45,515 nucleotides of DNA from Desulfuromonadales bacterium. GTDB lineage: Bacteria > Desulfobacterota > Desulfuromonadia > Desulfuromonadales > UBA2197. Numbering within the stretch: the stretch's first letter is position 1; every line of letters starts with the position of its first letter. This document shows positions 1 to 6,149 of the stretch, in pieces. Location of the stretch: NCBI GenBank assembly GCA_014859605.1, contig JACUTW010000012.1, positions 1 through 45,515 of the forward strand, given 5' to 3'. The position numbers were made by a program, and so were the translations under genes. The notes under the pieces are model-generated. The model was given only the letters and a program-made list of their open reading frames with translations, was not told where the DNA came from and made no database searches.

Positions 1-72
1 CGTAAGAAAAATAACGGAATATCTGCAACAATGTGGTACTGTTGAGAAAATAAATGAAATTGGGAGGCTGCC

Positions 73-312
73 ATGCTTGCCTACAAACAATATGTGACGA
101 TCAAGGATCCGTCAAAAATTGAACTCAGTGGCCTGCCTTTCCGTGTCGGCCAGCGCGTGGAGGTCGTGATGATCGCTGAAGACGACGACCGGACAGCACG
201 GGTTCAAGAGTTAAAGGCCCTATTTCGCTCAACCCAGGCATTGCCCCAGATAAAGGCCATCACCGACGAGATGATCGCGGAAGAAGTCGAGGCTTACCGG
301 GCCGGGCGATGA
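73..312 (+). CDS. Antitoxin-like protein paired with PIN-domain toxin
   Basis: This 79-residue protein sits directly upstream of a PIN-domain gene and overlaps its start by four bases, the usual layout of a type II toxin-antitoxin pair. The first half (MLAYKQYVTIKDPSKIELSGL, then PFRVGQRVEVVMI) looks like a short beta-rich DNA-binding segment. The second half is acidic and probably helical (DDDRTARVQELKALFR to the C-terminus), as expected of the part that wraps the toxin. A GGGAGG ribosome-binding site lies about six bases before the ATG. In this family the antitoxin represses its own operon and neutralises the nuclease. The family is inferred from context and size; no defined DNA-binding motif was recognised with certainty. 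Confidence 0.7.
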   Translation: MLAYKQYVTIKDPSKIELSGLPFRVGQRVEVVMIAEDDDRTARVQELKALFRSTQALPQIKAITDEMIAEEVEAYRAGR

Positions 313-578
313 AAATTCTTATCGATACCAATGTTCTGGTTTCAGCGGTGCTCAGGGATCGTGATCCCGAGGCTGTTATTATGTTCGTGGCCAACAGTGA
401 CGACTTTGAATTCCCCCGTGACCGCAAGGACGCAAAATTCCTCTCCTGTGCCGTTGCTGCCGGCGCTGACTATTTCGTCACCGGTGACAGTGATTTCAAC
501 GAGGCCCACCAACTTCTTTCCACAACCATTCTTTCCGTCTCTCAGTTCAAAAAACTGGTGTCCGATCGTCTGGCTTGA
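309..578 (+). pseudogene. PIN-domain ribonuclease toxin, internally shortened
   Basis: The N-terminus (MKILIDTNVLVSAVLRDRDPEAV) carries the first conserved PIN aspartate in the IDTNVLVS motif. The C-terminal part (FPRDRKDAKFLSCAVAAGADYFVTG, then DSDF) carries the later conserved aspartates. PIN toxins of this group are normally about 135-145 residues; this one has 89. The missing stretch is the middle of the fold, which usually includes a conserved glutamate in a segment like EIxxEYxxVL. The join is in frame, near the residues ANSDDFEFPRD, so an internal deletion of roughly 45-55 codons is the simplest reading. The protein is probably inactive as a nuclease but could still bind the antitoxin. 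The family call is firm; pseudogene status is an inference from length. Confidence 0.7.
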
Positions 579-593
579 TTTGTCAGCGCAGTG

Positions 594-615
594 GGGGCGA
601 AAATTTTTTCGCCCC
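594..615. repeat. Short intergenic palindrome (GGGGCGAAAA arms)
   Basis: A perfect 10-base inverted repeat, GGGGCGAAAA at 594-603 and TTTTCGCCCC at 606-615, is separated by two bases and followed by TACGA. It lies 16 bases after the PIN gene. It could act as a weak terminator hairpin, but no T-run follows the 3' arm. The CTACG just outside the arm recurs beside two other palindromes in this window (15325-15352 and 20587-20632), which suggests a dispersed extragenic palindrome family. Confidence 0.6.
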
Positions 616-710
616 TACGACACCGCCCCCCACAAACATCCACTCTCGCTGCCACAAATAAGGTTTAGAGGGTCATTCTATTCATTTAATTTATCAAATA
701 GATAACAGCG

Positions 711-1022
711 TTGATTCCCAGAATCGACAGACAGCGATGGAGAAAGCTCATCGAAAAGAATCAACAACAGAGAGAGACCGAAGAGGGCGTGGTTGTGCCG
801 GTGGAGCAGATTGACCCCGTGACGCTGCGCAATCTTGTGACTGAATTTGTCACGCGAGAATGGACGGAACTCACGGATGGCGGATCATCGTTGGAGAGTC
901 AGGTTCAGCAGGTTCTTCGCCAGTTAAAAGAGGGGAAGGTTTTGATTGTCTTCGACCTCAAGAGCGAGACCTGCAACCTCGTCCCCAAAGAGAGCCTCCC
1001 TGGACAACTGCTGGAGCAATGA
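711..1022 (+). CDS. YheU/UPF0270 family protein
   Basis: Residues 27-103 match the YheU (UPF0270) pattern: VVVPVEQIDPVTLRNLVTEFV, a REWTEL segment, then QVLRQLKEGKVLIVFDLKSE and NLVPKESLP. Family members are about 70-80 residues and begin at the equivalent of VVVPVEQ. A GTG at 789 gives exactly that length, while the TTG at 711 adds a basic 26-residue extension (IDRQRWRKLIEKNQQQ). Neither start has a convincing ribosome-binding site, so the longer form is given with that caution. The molecular function of YheU proteins is unknown. The next small reading frame begins one base after this stop, suggesting co-transcription. Confidence 0.75.
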   Translation: MIPRIDRQRWRKLIEKNQQQRETEEGVVVPVEQIDPVTLRNLVTEFVTREWTELTDGGSSLESQVQQVLRQLKEGKVLIVFDLKSETCNLVPKESLPGQLLEQ

Positions 1023-1023
1023 T

Positions 1024-1188
1024 ATGTTCGAGAGCCAGTACAATGAAGAGATGGAATAGGAAGTGTTGAGGCTTGAAGCCCTCAAGCGGGCGAACGATGC
1101 CGGACACCCGGAATGGCTGAACGCCTGTGCTGTCTGTCAATGTCAGTTGATCGGCATCAACAGCAACCGTTGCGAACAGTGTCGCTAA
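1024..1188 (+). pseudogene. Small zinc-ribbon protein interrupted by an in-frame TAG
   Basis: Reading from the ATG at 1024, one base after the YheU stop, gives MFESQYNEEME, an amber TAG at 1057-1059, and then EVLRLEALKRANDAGHPEWL followed by a Cys-rich tail CAVCQCQ...CEQC ending at TAA 1186-1188. One C-to-T change from CAG (Gln) would explain the stop. The tail has two CxxC-type pairs, a likely zinc ribbon. A shorter product could start at GTG 1063, but no ribosome-binding site is evident there. TAG ends several intact genes nearby, so recoding is unlikely. The family is not recognised; the call is a nonsense-mutated small gene. Confidence 0.5.
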
Positions 1189-1204
1189 GGAAGTTTTGAG
1201 TCCC

Positions 1205-1618
1205 ATGCCGAAATCGCCGCAATTCCCGATCAGGATCTTCTATGACGGCTCATGCTCTGTCTGCGCCAGGGAGATCAATCATTATCTGCAGCGGGAGCAT
1301 GGCGGAAAACTCCTGGGCGTGGATATTAGCGTTCACGACTTCGACCCTGAATCTTATCGTATCCCCCTGGATGCTTTCATGCACGAGTTACACGTTATCG
1401 ACCAGAAGGGGGAGACGTATAAGGGAGTCGAGGCCTTCTGGGCTATCTGGCAGGCGTTTCCAGCGCGCACAATTTATGGTCTGCTGGGGACACTCATCAC
1501 CCTGCCGGTCGTGAACCCTATCGCTCGTCTTGCGTATAAGGGCTTCGCTGCAATCCGTCCCTTCTTGCCGAAGAGACACAACTGTGACAGCGGTACCTGC
1601 AAGATCGGCAAACACTGA
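1205..1618 (+). CDS. DCC-family thiol-disulfide oxidoreductase-like protein (DUF393)
   Basis: The 137-residue product begins with IRIFYDGSCSVCAREINHYL, the YDGxCxxC signature that names the DCC (DUF393, YuxK) family. The two cysteines (about residues 17 and 20) form a thioredoxin-like CxxC. Residues about 40-75 (DFDPESYRIPLDAFMHELHV, then GVEAFWAIWQAFP) match the family, where the equivalent segment resembles 'hvid..G.v..G..A...l'. The C-terminal half contains a hydrophobic stretch (YGLLGTLITLPVVNPIARLA). Two further cysteines lie near the end (CDSGTCKIG). The ATG at 1205 is preferred over the TTG at 1196 because the AGGAAG at 1188-1193 is better spaced to it. The family is considered redox-related; no substrate is known. 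Confidence 0.85.
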   Translation: MPKSPQFPIRIFYDGSCSVCAREINHYLQREHGGKLLGVDISVHDFDPESYRIPLDAFMHELHVIDQKGETYKGVEAFWAIWQAFPARTIYGLLGTLITLPVVNPIARLAYKGFAAIRPFLPKRHNCDSGTCKIGKH

Positions 1619-1703
1619 AAACGCTTAAATTCTGATAAATAAATTTTCAAGGGAGCGCTAGAATGTTTGCGATACAGTCCAACGCAGAGATAAAGGAGTG
1701 AGC

Positions 1704-1901
1704 ATGAACCGGAAATTAGCGCGATCGAAGACCGATAAAATGCTGGGCGGTGTTTGTGGCGGCATTGCGGAATATTTCGGCTGGCCGTCGTGGGTGGTGC
1801 GCTTTGTCTATGTGCTGGTCAGCATCCTCAGCGCGGCTTTCCCCGGCATTCTGATCTATCTCCTCCTTTGGTTGCTGATGCCGCTCAAACAGGACGATTG
1901 A
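1704..1901 (+). CDS. PspC-domain membrane protein
   Basis: This 65-residue protein is a lone PspC domain. It has KLARSKTDKMLGGVCGGIAE followed by YFGWPSWVVRFVYVLVSILS, with a hydrophobic hairpin (AAFPGILIYLLLWLLMPL) that probably crosses the membrane. The motif GGVCGGIAEYF is diagnostic. In enterobacteria PspC is a membrane partner in the phage-shock envelope-stress response. Stand-alone versions like this are common in many phyla and their role is less defined. No pspA or pspF neighbour is present. The ATG at 1704 has AAGGAG five bases upstream and is chosen over the GTG at 1698. Confidence 0.85.
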   Translation: MNRKLARSKTDKMLGGVCGGIAEYFGWPSWVVRFVYVLVSILSAAFPGILIYLLLWLLMPLKQDD

Positions 1902-1998
1902 TTCTTCCCGGCAGAATATGATAATCGATGCGTCGTTCCTCCAGTCGGATAGTTTTCTCCGGGGAGAGATTGAATCGTTATCAGGGAAGGAAGACAGG

Positions 1999-2265
1999 AT
2001 GAATCAGCAGCAGCAGCGTCTCAAGGCCGCCATTATCGAGGTGGTCGAAAACCAACTGGAAGCCAACGACCCGCCGGAAATCAGGGAGACCCTGGATCGA
2101 CTTATGTCCGAAGGATATTCAGATCAGGAAAGTAAAGAGCTGATCGGCAATGTCGTGGTTGTTGAAGTCTTTGAAGTCTTGAAGGAAGGCAAACCCTTTG
2201 ACCTTGATCGTTATGTCGCCGCCCTGCAGCGTCTCCCGGAAATCCCGCCGCTGCCCACCAAGTGA
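1999..2265 (+). CDS. Conserved-looking small hypothetical protein
   Basis: The 88-residue soluble protein starts MNQQQQRLKAAIIEVVENQL and ends with RYVAALQRLPEIPPLPTK. It is acidic and probably helical, with no membrane segment or cysteines. The middle (GYSDQESKELIGNVVVVEVF) reads like a conserved helix pair. The frame stays open 27 codons upstream, but AGGAAGACAGG just before the ATG at 1999 favours this start. No domain is recognised with confidence. It precedes a DUF1456 gene in the same direction by 45 bases, so the two may be transcribed together. Confidence 0.65.
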   Translation: MNQQQQRLKAAIIEVVENQLEANDPPEIRETLDRLMSEGYSDQESKELIGNVVVVEVFEVLKEGKPFDLDRYVAALQRLPEIPPLPTK

Positions 2266-2310
2266 AATCCTCCGGCAATAAAAAGCGCCCCCTTCAGAAC
2301 GGAGTCAATT

Positions 2311-2796
2311 TTGGATAATAATGATGTACTGCGGCGGATCCGCTTTGTTTTCGATTTCAGTGATTCGGCGATGATGGCGCTCTTTGGCCTGGCGGATTTT
2401 CCGGTCACGCGCGAACAGATCAGCGCCTGGCTGAAGAAAGAGGGGGATCCGGCGGGACAGCCCTGCAGCGACACCGAGTTGGCGATCTTCCTGAATGGTT
2501 TGATTATCGATAAGCGCGGCAAAAAAGAAGGGCCGCAACCGACCCCGGAGCGGCGCCTGAATAACAATATCATCTTCCGGAAATTGAAGATCGCCTTGAA
2601 TCTGCAAGCCGAAGAGATTCTGGAAATCATGGCGCTGGTGAAGGTGAAGATCAGCAAGCACGAATTGAGTGCGTTCTTCCGCGCTCCCGGTCACAACCAC
2701 TACCGTGAGTGTAACGATCAGATGCTGCGCAATTTCCTGCGGGGCTTGCAGTTGAAATATCGGGGTGATCTCACCGAGGCGGAAGCGGCTTCGTAA
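2311..2796 (+). CDS. DUF1456 (YehS-like) family protein
   Basis: The 161-residue protein has two DUF1456 repeats. The first is around NNDVLRRIRFVFDFSDSAMM to EGDPAGQPCSDTELAIFLNGL. The second is around LNNNIIFRKLKIALNLQAEE to APGHNHYRECNDQMLRNFLR. This two-repeat layout and size match E. coli YehS, whose function is unknown. The start is a TTG (2311) with CGGAG about six bases upstream; family alignment (a short lead into N-D-V-L-R) fits that codon. No membrane segments are present. It is the last gene before the AbiE pair and is separated from it by a 97-base spacer with an inverted repeat. Confidence 0.85.
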   Translation: MDNNDVLRRIRFVFDFSDSAMMALFGLADFPVTREQISAWLKKEGDPAGQPCSDTELAIFLNGLIIDKRGKKEGPQPTPERRLNNNIIFRKLKIALNLQAEEILEIMALVKVKISKHELSAFFRAPGHNHYRECNDQMLRNFLRGLQLKYRGDLTEAEAAS

Positions 2797-2820
2797 TATG
2801 TGAAGTAATGGGTTTTTCAA

Positions 2821-2853
2821 CATAGTAAGTGACATTTTTGTGGACATACTATG
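2821..2853. promoter_or_regulatory. Inverted repeat upstream of AbiE pair, candidate autoregulatory operator
   Basis: CATAGTA (2821-2827) and TACTATG (2847-2853) form a perfect 7-base inverted repeat with 19 bases between arms; weaker symmetry (AGTGACA versus TGGACAT) extends inward. It lies 41 bases before the AbiEi-like start codon. AbiEi antitoxins characterised elsewhere bind paired inverted repeats in their own promoter, so an operator role is an inference from position and symmetry. No convincing -35/-10 pair was identified. Confidence 0.5.
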
Positions 2854-2893
2854 GTGAACTTGCTATTTCTGCTTCAAGAGGTAGACTGTTGCC

Positions 2894-3547
2894 ATGGACG
2901 ACAAACTGCGCCGCGCTATACCATTTGAGGAATTCGACTATCAGTCCCTGCTCGACTCGTTGCGGGGATATGCTCATCCTCGCAAGAAGATCACCACGCT
3001 ACTGCGCAAAGGGGAGATCATTCGAGTCAAGAAGGGACTTTATCTCTTCGGCGAAGGGTATCGCCGTTCGCCATACTGCCGTGAACTTTTAGCCAACCTC
3101 ATCTACGGTCCCTCCTGTATCTCCCTCGAATACGCTCTGCATTATCATGGTCTGACGCCGGAACGGGTCGAAAGCATCACTTCTGTGGCCTGCGGTCGCT
3201 CGCGTACTTTTGTCACGCCGGTCGGTCGTTTCTGTTACCGGATGATCCCTGTGGCTGCGTTCAGTATTGGTATTGATCGCATCGAATTGGCGGATGGCCG
3301 CGCTTTTTTAATGGCTATTCCAGAGAAAGCATTGGCTGATCGGGTCATGGCCGAGCGCGGTCACGCTTTATCGACGCAACGTGCATTGACGATCTTCCTG
3401 CGTGACAATCTGCGCGTTGATGGCGAGCTGCTGAGAACGATGGATGCCGCCATCCTCCTGGCTCTCGCTAGCGCCTATGGTTCGCGGCGTTTGAAGGTGC
3501 TGGCGAATCTCATTCTCTCGCTGCAAACGGAGAAACGTGATGCATGA
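2894..3547 (+). CDS. abiEi: AbiEi-like antitoxin of a type IV toxin-antitoxin system
   Basis: The 217-residue protein starts MDDKLRRAIPFEEFDYQSLL. Its N-terminal winged-helix segment (about 15-60: LLDSLRGYAHPRKKITTLLR, then KGLYLFGEGY) ends in the phrase 'kkGlYlf', typical of AbiEi family antitoxins. The following part (LLANLIYGPSCISLEYALHY, HGLTPERV) matches the conserved 'G.sYiS.esAL.yHGL.pe' block. AbiEi proteins bind DNA to repress their operon and counter the AbiEii nucleotidyltransferase without forming a tight complex (type IV). The stop overlaps the toxin start by eight bases, so the genes are translationally linked. An inverted repeat upstream may be its operator. Confidence 0.85.
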   Translation: MDDKLRRAIPFEEFDYQSLLDSLRGYAHPRKKITTLLRKGEIIRVKKGLYLFGEGYRRSPYCRELLANLIYGPSCISLEYALHYHGLTPERVESITSVACGRSRTFVTPVGRFCYRMIPVAAFSIGIDRIELADGRAFLMAIPEKALADRVMAERGHALSTQRALTIFLRDNLRVDGELLRTMDAAILLALASAYGSRRLKVLANLILSLQTEKRDA

Positions 3548-4424
3548 CGCTATCGAGCGAATGCTTGTCAAATATCAGGCAAAGAGTGTCGACGACACGG
3601 TGCGGGCACTGCGTGAAATTTTACAGGAGATCGCCCTGTTGGGGTTATGGCGCGCTCGCTTCTTCGAGCATGGGGCTTTCTATGGAGGCACGGCACTGCG
3701 TATCCTTCATGGAATTGATCGCTTTTCCGAAGACCTTGATTTCTCTTTACTGCAACCGAATCCGGAATTTTCCCTTGAGCGCTACAGTAAATCACTGGAG
3801 GAGGAGCTGCGGGCGTTCGGCTTTAATTTGCGAGTTGAACGCATCAACAAAGCCGTGGAGAGTGCTGTCCAGTCGGCCTTTCTCAAAGCCAACACCCGCA
3901 ACGAATTGTTGGTGATCGAGACCGATGCCCGACTGGTTCGAGATGTCCCGCCCGGTCAGCTCTTGAAGATTAAAATCGAGGTGGATACCGATCCTCCCCC
4001 TGGCTTTGCGACCACCACTCGTTATCTGTTGCAACCAATCCCTTTTGCCGTTCGCTGCTATACGTTGCCCAGTCTCTTTGCCGGAAAGATGCATGCGCTC
4101 CTTTTTCGCAAGTGGAGCAATCGGGTCAAAGGGCGCGATTGGTATGATCTGGTCTGGTTCGCGGCGCATCACCCCCAGCTGAATCTGCGGCATCTCGAAG
4201 CACGGATGCGGCAGACCGGGCACTGGATCGGGGACCTCCCCTTAACGCGCCGGGAGTTTGAAGCGCTGTTGGCTGTGGCTATCGATCAGCTCAATATCGA
4301 GCAGGCGCGCCAGGACGTCGCTCCCTTTGTGAAAGATCCGCAGATGATTGCCATTTGGTCACGGGATTTTTTTCGGGATGTCGCCGCCAGGATCGTGATC
4401 GTCGAAGAAGGCGATTCCGAATAG
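3540..4424 (+). CDS. abiEii: AbiEii/AbiGii-family nucleotidyltransferase toxin
   Basis: The 294-residue protein has the nucleotidyltransferase signature FYGGTALRILHGIDRFSEDL followed by DFSL. It contains the GG-TAL substrate loop and the DxD metal-binding pair (EDLDF) that define AbiEii toxins. Later it has LPSLFAGKMHALLFRKWSNR and KGRDWYDLVWFA, matching the 'K..Al..R...KgRD.yDl.wf' block of the family. The start is the ATG at 3540, inside the antitoxin gene. AbiEii enzymes block growth, by nucleotide transfer to tRNA in studied relatives, and some give abortive phage resistance. All catalytic motifs are present, so it is likely functional. A small hairpin follows the stop, without a T-run. 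Confidence 0.88.
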   Translation: MHDAIERMLVKYQAKSVDDTVRALREILQEIALLGLWRARFFEHGAFYGGTALRILHGIDRFSEDLDFSLLQPNPEFSLERYSKSLEEELRAFGFNLRVERINKAVESAVQSAFLKANTRNELLVIETDARLVRDVPPGQLLKIKIEVDTDPPPGFATTTRYLLQPIPFAVRCYTLPSLFAGKMHALLFRKWSNRVKGRDWYDLVWFAAHHPQLNLRHLEARMRQTGHWIGDLPLTRREFEALLAVAIDQLNIEQARQDVAPFVKDPQMIAIWSRDFFRDVAARIVIVEEGDSE

Positions 4425-4459
4425 GAGCAGATCTTTTGCTCCAGTCAGAAAAAATCAGC

Positions 4460-4489
4460 TTGACAGCAGCAAGGTCTCCACGGTATACA
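4460..4489 (+). promoter_or_regulatory. Sigma-70-type promoter for tRNA-Met
   Basis: A full-consensus -35 box TTGACA (4460-4465) and a -10-like TATACA (4484-4489) are 18 bases apart. Transcription would begin near 4496, about 36 bases before the mature tRNA. It lies between the AbiEii stop and the tRNA, with no competing gene. Confidence 0.6.
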
Positions 4490-4531
4490 GACCACCGTTT
4501 TCGGGTCATCCCGATTTCTTGAGCAATCCTT

Positions 4532-4608
4532 GGCGGTGTAGCTCAGTTGGTTAGAGCATGCGGCTCATATCCGCAGTGTCCGGAGTTCGAATCTCTGCAC
4601 CGCCACCA
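4532..4608 (+). tRNA. tRNA-Met (CAU), elongator type
   Basis: The 77-base gene folds as a standard cloverleaf with CCA encoded. The acceptor stem is GGCGGTG/CACCGCC, and the D-loop region is GTAGCTCAGTTGGTTAGAGC. The anticodon stem is TGCGG/CCGCA with loop CTCATAT, giving anticodon CAU, and the T arm is CGGAG-TTCGAAT-CTCTG. A CAU anticodon could also mean tRNA-Ile2, whose C34 is modified by TilS, the product of the next gene. The acceptor and D-arm sequence resemble bacterial elongator tRNA-Met, so Met is preferred. The lack of three G-C pairs at the base of the anticodon stem argues against initiator tRNA. Confidence 0.9.
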
Positions 4609-4614
4609 TTTAAT

Positions 4615-4646
4615 AATAGCCCCCTCTGTCCCCAGAGGGGGCTATT
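4615..4646 (+). terminator. Strong hairpin terminator between tRNA-Met and tilS
   Basis: AATAGCCCCCTCTG (4615-4628) pairs perfectly with 4633-4646 around the loop TCCC, giving a 14-base stem. Only three T's (4645-4647) close the 3' side, so it may terminate partly or act as a processing hairpin, letting some transcription into tilS 15 bases on. Confidence 0.75.
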
Positions 4647-4661
4647 TGCTTAGCGGCGAAA

Positions 4662-6050
4662 ATGGCACCCTCCCGGCTTGTCGACAATTTTTTGCAGCAA
4701 CTCCAGGCCGACGGGCTGATTCGCCCGTCGGAACGGATCCTGATTGCCCTCTCCGGCGGCAGCGATTCTGTGGCCCTCCTTTATCTCCTCCGTGCTGTTG
4801 CCCCCTCTTTGCAGCTCAGGCTGATTGCCGCCCATCTTGATCACGCCATGCGCCCGCAAAGTGGCGATGATGTCGCTTTTGTCCGCTCCCTCTGTGATCA
4901 ACTGAATATTCCGTTGCTCTGCGAGCGGGTCGATGTCCCGGCTCTGGCGGTGGCAAAGAAGGTCGGGCTGGAAGAGGCGGGACGCCTGGCGCGGCAAACC
5001 TTTTTATCCACGGTCGCGGAACAATCCGGTTGTACGGCGATCGCTCTCGGCCATCATCGCGGCGATCAGGCGGAGACTCTCCTCCATCATCTTGGCCGGG
5101 GGTGCGGTTTACACGGTCTGGCCGGCATGCGGCGGCGTCGCGGGCTCTTTATCCGCCCACTTTTGTCTTACAGCAAGGCGGAGTTGCTGGACTATCTCGC
5201 CGGGATCGGCGCGGAATTTGTCGTCGATGCCAGCAATGCCGAGCTGAATTTTACCCGTAACCGGATTCGCCATCAGCTGCTACCCTGCTTTGCGACTCTG
5301 AATCCGCGCATCGAAGAGACTTTGTCCTCCCTTGCCGATTTGGCGGCACAGGAAGATGATTACTGGCAGGGGGAGACCAAGCGTCTGGCGGCGCTTTTGG
5401 TCCAAAGTAACGGTGCGGCCGTGCATCTGAGCGTGACTGAACTCCTCCTTCTTCATCCGGCGCAGCGTTATCGTCTCCTGCATCATCTCCTCACCCCCTT
5501 TGCGCAACAAGCGGCAAAGGAGGTCAGCCGCCGCCATGTTGCGACTCTTGATGGTCTCCTGCTTTCGCGCGCGCCGCAAGGGGAAGTGCATCTTCCCGGC
5601 GTTAAGGCGATCCGGCGCTATGATCAACTCTCTCTGTCGCTGCCGTCGTTAGCCCCCGTCGCCCCCTGGCGTCTGGAGATTTCCGGGCCGGGGCTCTATT
5701 CCTTGCCGTCCGGCGGCGCTTTACGGATTGAGTTTGGTGTAGTCTGGGAGGGCGCGAGCGCGGACGGGGTCGAGTTTGCTGCGGATGCTCTTGTCTTCCC
5801 CTGGATAGTGCGCACGGTGCAGCCGGGGGATCGTTTGCGTCTGGCGGGAATGGCCGGGCGAAAGCGCCTTAAAGAGTTGTTGATGGAGCAGAAAATCCCT
5901 TTGGAGGAGCGGCGCAGACTCTGCGTCCTCGAAAAGGGGGAGATCCTCTGGGTCGTCGGTTTGAGGCGCTCGGGGCTTTATCTCCCTGCTGCCAGACAGT
6001 CGTTCTGGCGGGTTGTTTACATCCCACCAAATTCCGCTAAAATCCCTTAA
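4662..6050 (+). CDS. tilS: tRNA(Ile)-lysidine synthetase TilS
   Basis: TilS attaches lysine to C34 of tRNA-Ile(CAU) in an ATP-dependent reaction, changing decoding from AUG to AUA and charging from Met to Ile. The 462-residue product has the N-type ATP-pyrophosphatase loop SGGSDS at residues 31-36 and the family motif HHRGDQAETLLHHLGRGCG (about 127-145). A central helical region follows. The C-terminal TilS domain contains VQPGDRLRLAGMAGRKRLKE and a final GLRRSGLY. Its length is normal for two-domain TilS enzymes. It is the first protein gene of the long housekeeping run; ftsH follows after about 100 bases. The start has only a weak ribosome-binding site. Confidence 0.95.
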   Translation: MAPSRLVDNFLQQLQADGLIRPSERILIALSGGSDSVALLYLLRAVAPSLQLRLIAAHLDHAMRPQSGDDVAFVRSLCDQLNIPLLCERVDVPALAVAKKVGLEEAGRLARQTFLSTVAEQSGCTAIALGHHRGDQAETLLHHLGRGCGLHGLAGMRRRRGLFIRPLLSYSKAELLDYLAGIGAEFVVDASNAELNFTRNRIRHQLLPCFATLNPRIEETLSSLADLAAQEDDYWQGETKRLAALLVQSNGAAVHLSVTELLLLHPAQRYRLLHHLLTPFAQQAAKEVSRRHVATLDGLLLSRAPQGEVHLPGVKAIRRYDQLSLSLPSLAPVAPWRLEISGPGLYSLPSGGALRIEFGVVWEGASADGVEFAADALVFPWIVRTVQPGDRLRLAGMAGRKRLKELLMEQKIPLEERRRLCVLEKGEILWVVGLRRSGLYLPAARQSFWRVVYIPPNSAKIP

Positions 6051-6149
6051 ATGCCTTGAGTGTCCCTTCTTCTTGTGGTAAATATCACAGAATTTATCAC
6101 ATCCGCAGTCGGCTTCGATTGTGGAAAATCATCCTGTACGGGGGTTCCC

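Noticed and set aside
2-97. Open frame tail at the left edge (ITEYLQQCGTVEKINEIGRL...)
   Set aside because: It could be the end of an upstream gene, but only 31 codons are visible, it overlaps the antitoxin start and has no recognisable motif.
1024-1188. UAG recoding (pyrrolysine or suppressor) to read through the zinc-ribbon stop
   Set aside because: TAG ends lysC, pdxJ, glmM and the AbiEii gene normally, and no pyl genes are visible; a plain nonsense change is simpler.
4424-4442. GGAGCA/TGCTCC hairpin after the AbiEii gene as a terminator
   Set aside because: Only six pairs, a seven-base loop and no T-run after the 3' arm.
4532-4608. tRNA-Ile2 (CAU) as the identity of the tRNA before tilS
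   Set aside because: Acceptor and D-arm sequence fit elongator tRNA-Met better; kept only as a stated alternative.
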